A stretch of DNA of 64,000 bases from Burkholderiales bacterium. GTDB taxonomy: Bacteria > Pseudomonadota > Gammaproteobacteria > Burkholderiales > SG8-39. Positions 8,945 through 17,239 of this stretch are shown here, in pieces. The translations under genes were made by a program, and so were the position numbers. The stretch spans positions 94,434 to 158,433 of the forward strand of contig JADLAV010000064.1 in NCBI GenBank assembly GCA_020848075.1. The letters are read 5' to 3'. Under the pieces are notes generated by a model that was not told where the DNA came from, ran no database searches, and worked only from the letters and a program-made list of their open reading frames with translations. The first letter of the stretch is position 1, and each line of letters starts with the position of its first letter.

Positions 8945-9274
8945 ATGAGCCAATCCGACACAGCAACCTTCCAGACCGACCCCGAGGGATATCTCGTCGA
9001 TCCTGCGCACTGGACCGAGGAGATCGCCCGGGAGCTCGCGCGGCGCGAGGGCATCGCGCTCACCGATGATCATTGGCGCGTCATCCGCTTCATGCGCGAT
9101 TACTACGCGTCCCACCAGATCGCCGCCGACGCACGCTTCGCGATCAAGCACCTCGCCGAGGTGCACGGCGCCGCGGCGCGCAAGCGCCTCTTCGAGCTGT
9201 TCCCCTACGGCTACGTGAAGCAGGCCTGCAAGATCGCCGGCATGCGGCGCCCGCGCGCTTGGAGCACCGGCTGA
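8945..9274 (+). CDS. TusE/DsrC-family protein with altered C-terminal cysteines
   Basis: A 109-residue protein matching TusE/DsrC along its whole length (DDHWRVIRFMRDYY, LFELFPYGYVKQACKIAGM). These proteins carry sulfur on a C-terminal swinging arm: TusE in tRNA 2-thiouridine synthesis, DsrC in dissimilatory sulfur metabolism. Here Cys95 (QACKIAG) corresponds to the upstream conserved Cys. The usual penultimate Cys is absent: Trp106 lies at its aligned place and the end reads WSTG. It may therefore not work as a canonical TusE relay and could be one of the regulatory DsrC-like variants. The gene stands alone between unrelated genes; no TusBCD or Dsr genes are in the window. Confidence 0.82.
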   Translation: MSQSDTATFQTDPEGYLVDPAHWTEEIARELARREGIALTDDHWRVIRFMRDYYASHQIAADARFAIKHLAEVHGAAARKRLFELFPYGYVKQACKIAGMRRPRAWSTG

Positions 9275-9376
9275 ACGCGGGAGCGTGAGCCAGCCAGCGC
9301 GCCGTGAGGCGCGCGTGTGGATTTTCCGCTCGCTGTCGGGGCGGAGAGGCGCTGCGGAAGGGGCGCGAAGATCGCC

Positions 9377-10234
9377 TCAGCGCGAGCGGAATGCCCGGCG
9401 CGCGAAATCCTCGAGCAGCGCATTGAACCGCTCCGGCTCGTCCACGAACAGCGCGTGCCCCGCGTGCTCGAAGACCACGGCTTCGGTGCCGGGTCGGTTG
9501 CGCTGCAGGTTCGCCGCCTGCTCCGCGAACTGGGGCGTGACGACGTAGAGCAGCGGGACGTGCACGCCGTGCGCGGCGGCGCGCCAGTACTCGCGCGGCA
9601 CCGGGTAGGAGAGGAGCGCCAGGCTGTCCTCGAGCCGCATCCGGAGCGCCCCGGTCACCAGGGCGGAGAGCTCTGCTTCCGGGGGCGGCCGCCTGAAGAT
9701 CGCCCGCATGAACTCGTCGAGCGCGCGCCGGCGGTTGCTCTGCAGCGATTCCTTGAACACGCCGGCGGGCGGCGCTGGCGGCTCGCCGACCGAGCTGTCG
9801 ACGAGAACGAGCCCCGCGATCGATGCCTCGCCGTGCGCCCGCACCATCTCGAGCGATTCGAGCGCGCCGAGGGACCAGCCGACCAGCACCGCGTGCCGGT
9901 AGGGCGCGAGAAACTCGCGCAGGTCCGCCGCGCGCCGCTCGAGCGTATAGCCCGTGCGTGGCGCCTCGGATTGACCCTGCCCGCGCGGATCGAGCGCCGC
10001 CACGCGGTAGCGCGTGCCGAGCGCCTCCAGCTGAAAGTGCCAGATCCCGGCAGGCATCGACCAGCCCGGAACGAAGGCGATCGCCGGCGCGCCCGGCCGC
10101 CCGCCCTCCAGTGCGTGCAGCCGCACGCCGTCGGAGGTCGTGAAGAACCGGCTGTCGAGCGGAAGGGCGCGAGCGGGCACGAGCGCAAGCATAACCGCCA
10201 GCGCGCGGGTGACGAGCCCGCGTACCGGGCTCAC
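9377..10234 (-). CDS. exported alpha/beta hydrolase
   Basis: 285 residues from a GTG at 10234. The N-terminus (LVTRALAVMLALVPARA) is a signal peptide, so the enzyme is probably periplasmic. The hydrolase core shows the oxyanion region FVPGWSMPAGIW, LDPRGQGQS, nucleophile elbow GWSLGA, and the terminal His in EHAGHALFVDEPE. The GTG start is embedded in the stop of the upstream gene (GTGA), so the pair is translationally coupled. The specific substrate is unknown; a partnership with the exported protein encoded just before it is inferred from the coupling. Confidence 0.82.
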   Translation of the reverse strand: MSPVRGLVTRALAVMLALVPARALPLDSRFFTTSDGVRLHALEGGRPGAPAIAFVPGWSMPAGIWHFQLEALGTRYRVAALDPRGQGQSEAPRTGYTLERRAADLREFLAPYRHAVLVGWSLGALESLEMVRAHGEASIAGLVLVDSSVGEPPAPPAGVFKESLQSNRRRALDEFMRAIFRRPPPEAELSALVTGALRMRLEDSLALLSYPVPREYWRAAAHGVHVPLLYVVTPQFAEQAANLQRNRPGTEAVVFEHAGHALFVDEPERFNALLEDFARRAFRSR

Positions 10235-11364
10235 AAGCGATTCGCGGCGCGGCGCGCGAGAAGCAGACCGGAGCGGCCGTCCTTCCAGTGATAGCCAAAC
10301 GGGAAAGGCAGCGCCTCGACCGTGCTGCTCGTCAGATAGGCCGCGTCGAGGTCTTCTTGGTAGCCATAGTTGAAATCGCGGATCGGGCGTGCGTAGTGGC
10401 CGAACAGGCGGATCTGGAATCCGCTCTGGCGCAGGAACCGGTACGGGATGCCGGTGTCGTCCTCCACGAGCAGCTCGGTCGCGTCGAGCAGCACACGCCG
10501 CGTGCCTGCGAACTCCTTGCCGTGCAAGAGATACGAGGCCGACTTGAGAAACGTGACGGAGGGTCCGAACCCACCGAGGAACGGAAGGAACTCGGGGTTG
10601 GCCGCGAGCGCACGGTCGCTCGCGTCGAGGGAGAGGTAATAGAGCGTCTGGCGCTTGCCGGTCTGCGGATCCGAGAACGTGATCTTCGTCCCCCGCGCGC
10701 GACGGCCCGCGCTGCGGGCCGCCTCCGCGCCGGGCCCGAAGTCGAAGGGCTCGACCGCAGCGACATGCAGGTTGAGCAGCCCCATCGAAGCGAGCACGAG
10801 CGGCAGGACGCCCTTGAGGTGCGGTGTTCGAAGCTGGGTGGCCATGTGGCTGGTGATGAAGTAATTGCGCGCCACGAAGTTGGCGAGCGCGTGGCGCATG
10901 TCGCCGAGGAGCAGCCCGGCCTCCTCGCTGCTCATGGTCTCGAAGGCGGGCACCGCGCCCGGCGCCTCGAGGCCGAACATTACGTAGGTGTCGCAGCGCG
11001 GGAAGAGCAGGTACGCATTCAGGAAGTCCGGGCCGCTGAACGGATAGAGGAGCGTGCGACAGGTGACGCGGTCTGCACCGAGATACCGGTCGCGCCAGGA
11101 CTCGATCACGTGCAAGCGCTCGCGCTCGAGCCGCGCCCACTTCGGGACCAGCTCGGCGCGGTGGGCCTGCCACTCCGGCAGCGCGGCGATGCGCGCGTGC
11201 CGCGCGTAGTCGGTCTCGACGCCGGCGAGCAGTCGCGCGCTCGAAGTCAGCTGCGCCTCGGATAGGTCACTGGCAGTCTGGGCGGAGGCAGCCCCGCAGA
11301 GCGCGCAGGCGGCTGCCAGCACGAGCAGTGCGCGGGGCAGGACGGTGAGCAGGCGAGCGGACAT
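10231..11364 (-). CDS. exported protein of unknown function
   Basis: I do not recognise this family. The protein is 377 residues from the ATG at 11364, which places a clear signal peptide first (MSARLLTVLPRALLVLAAAC ending near ASA-Q). Upstream ATGs at 11412/11415 would add 16-17 residues. The mature chain contains RVTCRTLLYPFSGPDFLNAYLLFP, a helix-rich middle with HMATQLRTPHLKG, and a C-terminal part rich in aromatic residues. No metal or nucleotide motif is evident. It is followed by an overlapping exported hydrolase, suggesting a two-gene periplasmic module. The 275 bp before the ATG up to the ydbL stop show no convincing gene. Confidence 0.7.
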   Translation of the reverse strand: MSARLLTVLPRALLVLAAACALCGAASAQTASDLSEAQLTSSARLLAGVETDYARHARIAALPEWQAHRAELVPKWARLERERLHVIESWRDRYLGADRVTCRTLLYPFSGPDFLNAYLLFPRCDTYVMFGLEAPGAVPAFETMSSEEAGLLLGDMRHALANFVARNYFITSHMATQLRTPHLKGVLPLVLASMGLLNLHVAAVEPFDFGPGAEAARSAGRRARGTKITFSDPQTGKRQTLYYLSLDASDRALAANPEFLPFLGGFGPSVTFLKSASYLLHGKEFAGTRRVLLDATELLVEDDTGIPYRFLRQSGFQIRLFGHYARPIRDFNYGYQEDLDAAYLTSSTVEALPFPFGYHWKDGRSGLLLARRAANRL

Positions 11365-11639
11365 GAGGGGCGAGTTTGCGCGTAGCCGCGCGGCCGCGGT
11401 ATTGACGCGCATCACGCTCTAACGCACACGCCCTGCCGGAGTTGACGATCCCGGAGCGCGCTGCCAACTATTCCGCATGCTCCGAAGCGGGCTCACCCAT
11501 GAGTGACCGAAGGCCGTCACCCTGCCTGCCGAGGAGGATCGCCGGTTGGCCTGCCCGGCCACCCGTGCCCCATTGCGGGACGCGGTGTACCGATGTCCGC
11601 GACCGGGTCACGCGGGCCGTCGGGCCGCTCCCTACGCCG

Positions 11640-12077
11640 CTACTTCTTGCGCCAGTTTCCGCCGGGGTCCTGCACCCACCAGCCGGCGCTCGCTCTCGCG
11701 ATCCAGCGCTCGCCGAACTTGGCGCGGATGTCGCTCTCCCACTCGGGGTGGCCGTTGGCGCGCGCGATCTCGCGATAGAGCGCGAGCCGGTCCTGGTTCT
11801 CGGCGGCGACGAGGGCGTTCACCTGTGCCCGCTGCGCGAGCGGCACCGCGCCGGCGTCGCGCAGGGCGACGAGCCCGTCGCGCGTGATGCCTACCGCGCC
11901 GCTCGCATAGAGCGGCGCGAGCTGCGCATGGCGCTGCTGCATGCTGGCCGTGAGCGAGCGGATCGCCGGCGTGTCGATGTCGAGGTTCGCCTGCGCGGCA
12001 GCGTGGCCCGCGAACAGGAGGGCAAAGAGCGCGAGGACGAGCGGGACGACGCGCAGGCGGAGATGTTTTGCACGCAT
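11640..12077 (-). CDS. ydbL: YdbL-family (DUF1318) periplasmic protein
   Basis: 145 residues with a signal peptide (LVLALFALLFAGHAAAQA) and the DUF1318 pattern: a helical mid-section with GLVALRDAGAVPLAQRAQVN and a Trp-rich end, WWVQDPGGNWRKK. GAGGTGA precedes the ATG at 12077 at good spacing; the frame stays open upstream but without homology. It is the last gene of ydbH-ynbE-ydbL. From the E. coli system, YdbL is thought to help the YdbH-YnbE bridge that moves phospholipids to the outer membrane; that role is carried over by homology. Confidence 0.85.
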   Translation of the reverse strand: MRAKHLRLRVVPLVLALFALLFAGHAAAQANLDIDTPAIRSLTASMQQRHAQLAPLYASGAVGITRDGLVALRDAGAVPLAQRAQVNALVAAENQDRLALYREIARANGHPEWESDIRAKFGERWIARASAGWWVQDPGGNWRKK

Positions 12078-12081
12078 GGAT

Positions 12082-12327
12082 TCACCTCGACTGTGGCTCG
12101 TTCGTTCCCGGCTTGTCGCTCGCGCCGCCGCGCTTCTGGTCGAGCTGCCAGACCTCGTCGATGATCTTGTCGGCCGCCTTTTCGGCGGCGGCGGCCGGAA
12201 AGTAGATGTTGATCGTGACGCAGCCGGGCAGCGCGACCAAAACCGCTCCGACCGCCGCCCCGAGGAGCCCCACGATGCCGCGGCCGGCCAGACTGCGCCC
12301 GCTACCATTGTGTCGCGTCGCATTCAC
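12082..12327 (-). CDS. ynbE: YnbE-family lipoprotein
   Basis: A small lipoprotein of 81 residues from a GTG at 12327. A hydrophobic signal ends in lipobox VALPGC, followed directly by VTINIYFPAAAAEKAADKIIDEVW, the YnbE signature. A second GTG at 12357 overlaps the ydbH stop (GTGA) and would add 10 residues; the 12327 start has GGAG about 8 bases upstream. YnbE is the outer-membrane lipoprotein partner that extends the YdbH beta-groove. Its place between ydbH and ydbL matches the conserved operon. Confidence 0.85.
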   Translation of the reverse strand: MNATRHNGSGRSLAGRGIVGLLGAAVGAVLVALPGCVTINIYFPAAAAEKAADKIIDEVWQLDQKRGGASDKPGTNEPQSR

Positions 12328-12353
12328 CGCTTTCCGCTCCCCGGTCCGTTCGC

Positions 12354-14360
12354 TCACTGGATGGTGGCCTTCACGTTGGCATCGAGCACCCGCTTCAGGC
12401 GGGTGACGAGCTCTTCCCACCCGACGTCGCGATTGTAGCCGAGCACGTTGATTGCCGGCACGCCGCCGCCCGCCACGAGTACGTAGCCCCCGAGGCGGTC
12501 CTCGATCCCGCCCATCCGGCACACGCCGTTCTCGAGCCGACAAGTGATGCCGAGCTTCGAATAGCCGAAGGTCTCGAAGAAGCGCAGCGCCGTCTCCTGG
12601 ATCGCCTGCGCGGCGCCGCCGCCCCCGAGCGCGGTGATGCTGTTGACCGCGGTCTGGCTGATGCGCTTCGGATAGTCGCCCGGGCTCGACGCCACGCGCG
12701 CATCGAACCGCACCGGGCGCCAGTCGGACAGCACCAGGTCGGCGATGTGCGCGTCGATCTTGCCCGTCATCCTCCCGAACGCAAAGGTGCGCGTCACGAG
12801 ATCGAGATCGAGCCCGCGCGCATCGAGATCCGCGCGCAGTCGCGGCGCGAGGCCGAGCGGGCTCTCGAGCTGGAGCCCCGTCACCGTCACCGTCCCGTCG
12901 AACACCCGGATCGTCAACGCCCCATCCACCGTGAGCGTCGACCGCTCGTAGCGCACCCGCGGGATCTCGCCGGCGATCGTGCCCTGCATCGCCGGCAGGC
13001 CGAAGTGCGCGAGGAGCTCGGGCAGCGGCACCGGCGAGAGCGCACCGGACACTTGCCACGCAAGTCCTTCGTCCGTCCGGCGCACGCGCAGGTCGCGCAA
13101 CTGCAGCAGGCCCGAGAGCACCGGGATGTTGAAGTCGTCGGCGCGTACGTCCTCCGAACCGATGTCGAGCGTCGCGCCGACCGCGCCGAGCGGCAGGCGC
13201 TGCACCTCCGCGCCCGACATGCCGATGCGGCCTTCGGTGCGCGCGCCTTCCTTCCAGGGCGCGTGCGCGTAGACGCCGAACAGCGCGAAGCGCTGCCGCT
13301 CGTCTTCGACCGAGAGGTCGTCGACGTCGAGCGTTGCCTCGGTCACGCGGCCGGCCTGCACGGTGGCGCTCGCGCGCAATCGCCCGTCGGTGCGCAGCTC
13401 GCCGAGCGCGCTGTTCGCGGCGAGCGGCTTCAGGAAACGCGCATAGAGCGGCGGCACCGGCAGCTCGGCGGTCTCGATCCGCGCGCGCACGATCGCGCGC
13501 GTGGCGAGATCGACGGAGGCGCTGGCCCGGACCTCGCCGATATCCTGCATGGCGAGCGTCGCTTCCCCGACCTCGAAGGTCCTCCCGCCGTACGTGCCTG
13601 CGGCGACGAGGCGATAGCCCGCCTTGGTGTACACCGGGTCCCAGAAGACCTCGCCCTCCGACCACGTGGCGTCGATGTCCCAGCGCCAGGCCGAGCCCGG
13701 TGCGCCGGCATGGGCCCCGTTGAATGCGACCCGCCCCGCGAGCGCGTCGCCGGCGTGCAGTCCGCTCGCGTCCGAGAACGCGGCGTTGCGCACCGTGAGC
13801 TCGCCCCTCATCTCGGTGCGGCCGGACGCGGCGCGCGTCGCGCGCACGACGCCGTCGACGGCGCCCGCGCCAAGCGTGATCGGGAGCGCGGGGGCGACGG
13901 CCTGGACGCGCGCGAGCTGCGCGCCCGCGAGCGTCAGCGTGATGGTGCGCGCGGAGCCGCCAGCGGGCAGCGGCTCGAGGACGGCGTGCCAGCGCTCTCC
14001 GGGAGCGGGACTGAGCGTGACGCTGCCGGCGGCGGCGTCGAGGTCATAGCAGAATGCGACGGGCAGCGTGACGGGCTGTTCGATCCGGCCCGCGTCGCAC
14101 GCGACCGTAGAGCGCTCGAGGCGAAACGCGTTGCAGCGCACTGCGAGGTCGTGCCAGCGGTGATCGAGCGCCGCGAGCTCGCCGATCCGCAGTGTCGCTC
14201 GCGTGAGCGAGTCGCCGGCCAGCTCGAGGCGCAATCCCCTTGCCTCGAAGCCGGGCCCCGAAAGATCGCCGATCGAGACCGAGATCGACTGCGTCTGCGC
14301 GCTGGCGGCGCCGACGCTCGCAGCGGCGAGGAGCGCGATGTGGGTGCGCGTGACGATCAA
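12354..14360 (-). CDS. ydbH: YdbH-family intermembrane phospholipid-transport protein
   Basis: 668 residues if translation starts at the TTG at 14360, which overlaps the stop of the upstream gene (TTGA). The following IVTRTHIALLAAASVGAASA looks like a signal or membrane anchor. The body is a long run of beta-rich AsmA-like repeats and ends with the YdbH C-terminal block (RISQTAVNSITALGGGG, ETALRFFETFGYSKLGITC, IEDRLGGYVLVAGGG). YdbH with TamB and YhdP forms bridges for phospholipid movement between inner and outer membranes. It is somewhat shorter than E. coli YdbH. No ATG gives an alternative N-terminus, so the start is the uncertain point. Confidence 0.82.
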   Translation of the reverse strand: MIVTRTHIALLAAASVGAASAQTQSISVSIGDLSGPGFEARGLRLELAGDSLTRATLRIGELAALDHRWHDLAVRCNAFRLERSTVACDAGRIEQPVTLPVAFCYDLDAAAGSVTLSPAPGERWHAVLEPLPAGGSARTITLTLAGAQLARVQAVAPALPITLGAGAVDGVVRATRAASGRTEMRGELTVRNAAFSDASGLHAGDALAGRVAFNGAHAGAPGSAWRWDIDATWSEGEVFWDPVYTKAGYRLVAAGTYGGRTFEVGEATLAMQDIGEVRASASVDLATRAIVRARIETAELPVPPLYARFLKPLAANSALGELRTDGRLRASATVQAGRVTEATLDVDDLSVEDERQRFALFGVYAHAPWKEGARTEGRIGMSGAEVQRLPLGAVGATLDIGSEDVRADDFNIPVLSGLLQLRDLRVRRTDEGLAWQVSGALSPVPLPELLAHFGLPAMQGTIAGEIPRVRYERSTLTVDGALTIRVFDGTVTVTGLQLESPLGLAPRLRADLDARGLDLDLVTRTFAFGRMTGKIDAHIADLVLSDWRPVRFDARVASSPGDYPKRISQTAVNSITALGGGGAAQAIQETALRFFETFGYSKLGITCRLENGVCRMGGIEDRLGGYVLVAGGGVPAINVLGYNRDVGWEELVTRLKRVLDANVKATIQ

Positions 14361-14974
14361 AGCGGCTCGCCGGGCCTCGCCGAACCGGCAAGCCAGGCGC
14401 GGCCTTCCGCGTAGAGCTTCGCGACGGCCGCGCCGCGCAAGCCCGGCAGGCCGTCCTTCACCTTGAAGCCGTTTCTCGACTGCAGGTACGCGAGGTGCCG
14501 GTAGCCCTCCGGAAAGCGCGCGAGCAGCGCCGCGTCGAGCTGCGGCGCCGCAGCCGGGTCGACCGGGTCGATGCGGTCCTTTTCGTAGATCGGCTGGCGA
14601 CGCACGATGCCCCAGCGGCCTTCGCGCTTCTCGAAAAAGTCGTAGAAGCGCCCGGTGCAGACGACGTCGCAGAGCACGCCCTCGACCGGCGCGCGCTGGT
14701 TGATCGTCATCTTGGTCTGCGAGACGGCGCGGTTTCCCGCGATGTCGCAGGTCCACCCGCCGAGGAAGTGCAGGATGCTCACGCCTCGGTCGAAGCCCTC
14801 GCGGCTCACCGCGATGAACTGGACAGCCGGTCCCTGGAACCACGTCGCCGTCATCCAGCCGTCCGCGTGCCACACCGTGCGGAAGCGCTCCCAGTCGCCG
14901 GCGTCGCGCCACATCGCCCAGTTCTCGACCGTCTCGCGGATCGCGAGCTTGTCGCTCGTCGAATCGTTCGTCAT
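14357..14974 (-). CDS. SnoaL/NTF2-like protein
   Basis: A 205-residue protein with the cone-shaped SnoaL-type fold pattern: KLAIRETVENWAMWRDAGDWERF, HADGWMTATWF, FLGGWTCDIAGNRAVSQTKM, and VCTGRFYDFFEKREGRWGIVRRQPIYEKD. Such folds serve as isomerases, hydratases or small-molecule binding domains, and no substrate can be named. It has no signal peptide. Its stop overlaps the inferred ydbH start, so it may be the first gene of the ydbH-ynbE-ydbL operon, but a functional link to lipid transport is not evident. Confidence 0.78.
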   Translation of the reverse strand: MTNDSTSDKLAIRETVENWAMWRDAGDWERFRTVWHADGWMTATWFQGPAVQFIAVSREGFDRGVSILHFLGGWTCDIAGNRAVSQTKMTINQRAPVEGVLCDVVCTGRFYDFFEKREGRWGIVRRQPIYEKDRIDPVDPAAAPQLDAALLARFPEGYRHLAYLQSRNGFKVKDGLPGLRGAAVAKLYAEGRAWLAGSARPGEPL

Positions 14975-15144
14975 CGCCGTCCTCGTTCTCCGTGCCTGGT
15001 CGGCGACAGTCTAGCATTCGCATCGCGCACGCCAGCGCACCGAGCGGGGTAGGCAGCCGCGCGCATGCGTATTAGAATCCGGCGCAAGAAGACGCGGCCC
15101 GCATGTTGCGCCGCGCCAATCGTTCCACCAGGAGGAGCACTCGC

Positions 15145-15597
15145 GTGTACGTGGCCGACGCCAAGCGACTCACCCTCGCCGGCGCGCGCAAGATGATGAC
15201 CACCGCGGTCGGCATCGCCGAGCAGGCCGGCATTCCGATCGCGGTTGCGATCGCGGATGCGGGCGGCCATCTCGTCATGCTCGAGCGCATGGACGGCGGG
15301 CGCTTCCACACCGTGCACTCCTCCACCACCAAGGCGGTGTGCGCGGCCTCGAACAAGCGCCCGACGACTGCGAAGGGCGCGCAGGCGCAGCCGCTCGACA
15401 CCACGCACGCGATCGGTCTCGCGCTCGCCGCAGGGGCCGAGCGCTGGACCGCGATGGAGGGGGGTTACCCGATCATCGTGGACGGCGAGTGCATCGGCGG
15501 CATCGGCGTGAGCGGCGGCAGCTGGGAATTCGACGACAAGGTGGCGCGCGCGGCGGTCGAGTCGATCGGCGCGGGCTACCTGATCGACGCGAAGTAG
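15145..15597 (+). CDS. GlcG/HbpS-family heme-binding-like protein
   Basis: 150 residues. The GTG at 15145 is chosen because GGAGGAG ends 7 bases upstream and homology begins at LTLAGARKMM. The DUF336 pattern is complete: GIPIAVAIADAGGHLVMLERMDGG, a Lys/Thr segment, then GGYPIIVDGECIGGIGVSGG. Relatives include GlcG of the glycolate operon and the extracellular heme sensor HbpS; many are orphan proteins in catabolic clusters. No signal peptide is seen. It is the first gene of a plus-strand run leading to the TTT transporter, so a role with the transported acid is likely but unproven. A TAGAAT-like -10 lies at about 15073. Confidence 0.84.
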   Translation: MYVADAKRLTLAGARKMMTTAVGIAEQAGIPIAVAIADAGGHLVMLERMDGGRFHTVHSSTTKAVCAASNKRPTTAKGAQAQPLDTTHAIGLALAAGAERWTAMEGGYPIIVDGECIGGIGVSGGSWEFDDKVARAAVESIGAGYLIDAK

Positions 15598-15702
15598 CGT
15601 TCGCCGGACCGGCGGAAAAATCGAAAGCGCGGCGCGAGGCCCCCAGGGGCCGCCCGCCCGCGCCGCACGGACTTGATCAATCGAGCGAAGGAGGGTGAGG
15701 TC

Positions 15703-16683
15703 ATGGCACGTAGACGCTTTCCAGTGCACCGCGTTCTCGTCGCGGTTGCCGCGGCATTGCTGTCCTTCCCGGCGGCCGCGGAATTTCCGGACCACCCGAT
15801 CGATTTCATCATCCCGTTCGGCGCAGGCGACGGCGCCGACATCGAGGGCCGCGTCCTCGCCACCGAGATGAGCAAGGTGCTCGGCGTTCCGGTGGTGCCG
15901 GTGAACAAGCCCGGCGCCGGGGGGGCGGTGACGTACACGAATGTCAAGGACGCAAAGCCCGACGGCTACACCGTCGCCTGGAACTCGACGTCGCTTCTGA
16001 CCACGACCAACATCGGCAACGTCGACTACGATTACAACGCGCTCGACCAGATCGGGCAGGTCGAGTATCAGTCGATGCCGTTCGCGGTGCGGGCCGATGC
16101 CCCGTGGAAGACGATGAAGGATTTCGCGGCCGACTGCAGGAAATCCCCGGGCAAGTACAAGATCGCGAACTCGACGACCGGGAGCGGCACGCACCTCGCC
16201 GCCATCGCGATCGCGACCGCGATCGGATGCGACGTCATCCACCTGCCGGTCGGCGCCCAGCGGCGCAACGCGACGGTGCTGAGCGGGGAGGCCGACGCCA
16301 TGGTCGGGCCGCTCACCGGCCTCATCAGGCTCGCGCAGGCCGGCAAGATCCGCCTTCTCGCGATTCCGAGCCCGCAGCGCAATCCGCTGATTCCCGACGT
16401 GCCGACCATGAAGGAGCTGGGCTACGACGCCGAGCTGCTGCTCTTCCGCGGCCTGTCGGTGCCCAAGGGAACGCCGCGCGCGGTCAAGGAGAAGCTCGCC
16501 GATGCCATGACCAAGGCGGCCCACTCCAAGGCGTTCATGGACCTCGCGGCGAAGAACGGCTTCACGGTCGACACGCTGGGCGTCGACGCGTTCGAGAAGG
16601 TCCTCGCGGCCGAGGACGTGAAGGTGAAGGCCATCATGAAGGCGGCCGGCCTCTATCAGAGCGAGAAGGGCAAGAAGCAGTAG
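15703..16683 (+). CDS. Bug-family tripartite tricarboxylate transporter receptor (TctC-like)
   Basis: 326 residues from an ATG with a strong GAAGGAGGG upstream; a signal peptide (LVAVAAALLSFPAAAE) precedes the mature domain. Bug landmarks: FPDHPIDFIIPFGAGDGADIEGR, VVPVNKPGAGGAVTY, KPDGYTVAWNSTS, IPDVPTMKELGYDAE, and FRGLSVPKGTPRAVKEKL. This periplasmic receptor captures a carboxylated ligand and hands it to the TctAB membrane pair encoded immediately downstream. The ligand is not readable; neighbouring genes suggest an aromatic or dicarboxylic acid. Intact and of usual length. Confidence 0.92.
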   Translation: MARRRFPVHRVLVAVAAALLSFPAAAEFPDHPIDFIIPFGAGDGADIEGRVLATEMSKVLGVPVVPVNKPGAGGAVTYTNVKDAKPDGYTVAWNSTSLLTTTNIGNVDYDYNALDQIGQVEYQSMPFAVRADAPWKTMKDFAADCRKSPGKYKIANSTTGSGTHLAAIAIATAIGCDVIHLPVGAQRRNATVLSGEADAMVGPLTGLIRLAQAGKIRLLAIPSPQRNPLIPDVPTMKELGYDAELLLFRGLSVPKGTPRAVKEKLADAMTKAAHSKAFMDLAAKNGFTVDTLGVDAFEKVLAAEDVKVKAIMKAAGLYQSEKGKKQ

Positions 16684-16774
16684 AACATCGGCGGGATCGA
16701 TTGCGCGGGGCGCGAGCGCGGTCTTCTCGCGCCGTGCCCCGGGGAGACGCCGTGACCCTTGCTATCCGACCGTG

Positions 16775-17239
16775 ATGCGCACGAAGAATATCGTCACCGC
16801 CCTCGTCCTCATCGTGTTGGGCACCGGGTACGGGTTTCTCACCGCCGGGCTCCCCACGCGCTCGCTGCCGAACGCGCCCGATCCCTCCTTCTTTCCGTGG
16901 GTGATCACCGGCTGCCTGCTGCTGCTGTCGGCGATCCTGCTCGTGCGAGGGCTCGCGGCGCCCCGTAAGGGCCGGAGCGACACGGTCGTCGCACCGCCGC
17001 TGCGCACCCCGATCGTCTTTCTGGTCGTGTTCGCTCTGTATGTCGCATTCCTGTCGTTCGCCGGGTTCGTGGCGGCAAGCGTGCCGTTCTTCGCCGTCCT
17101 GATGGTGCTCTACGGCGAACGCCGCTGGATCGCGATCGGCGCGGCATCGCTCGTCGTCCCGGTGATCCTCGTGCTCGTCTTCCGGTACGTCCTGCAGGTG
17201 CCGCTGCCCGAGGGCGTGCTTTCGGGTTGGATCGGATGA
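16775..17239 (+). CDS. tctB: TctB-family small membrane subunit of TTT transporter
   Basis: 154 residues with four hydrophobic segments (about 6-24, 40-58, 74-96, 112-140), the layout of TctB. An early loop motif PDPSFFPWVITG is typical of this subunit. It pairs with TctA in the inner membrane. The ATG at 16775 is preferred over a GTG one codon earlier. The stop overlaps the tctA ATG (ATGA), showing coupling. Confidence 0.87.
   Translation: MRTKNIVTALVLIVLGTGYGFLTAGLPTRSLPNAPDPSFFPWVITGCLLLLSAILLVRGLAAPRKGRSDTVVAPPLRTPIVFLVVFALYVAFLSFAGFVAASVPFFAVLMVLYGERRWIAIGAASLVVPVILVLVFRYVLQVPLPEGVLSGWIG

Noticed and set aside
12357..13665. Minus-strand frame running from ynbE up through ydbH
   Set aside because: Out of frame with ydbH, whose C-terminal motifs occupy this stretch; only the last 80 or so codons (YnbE) are real.
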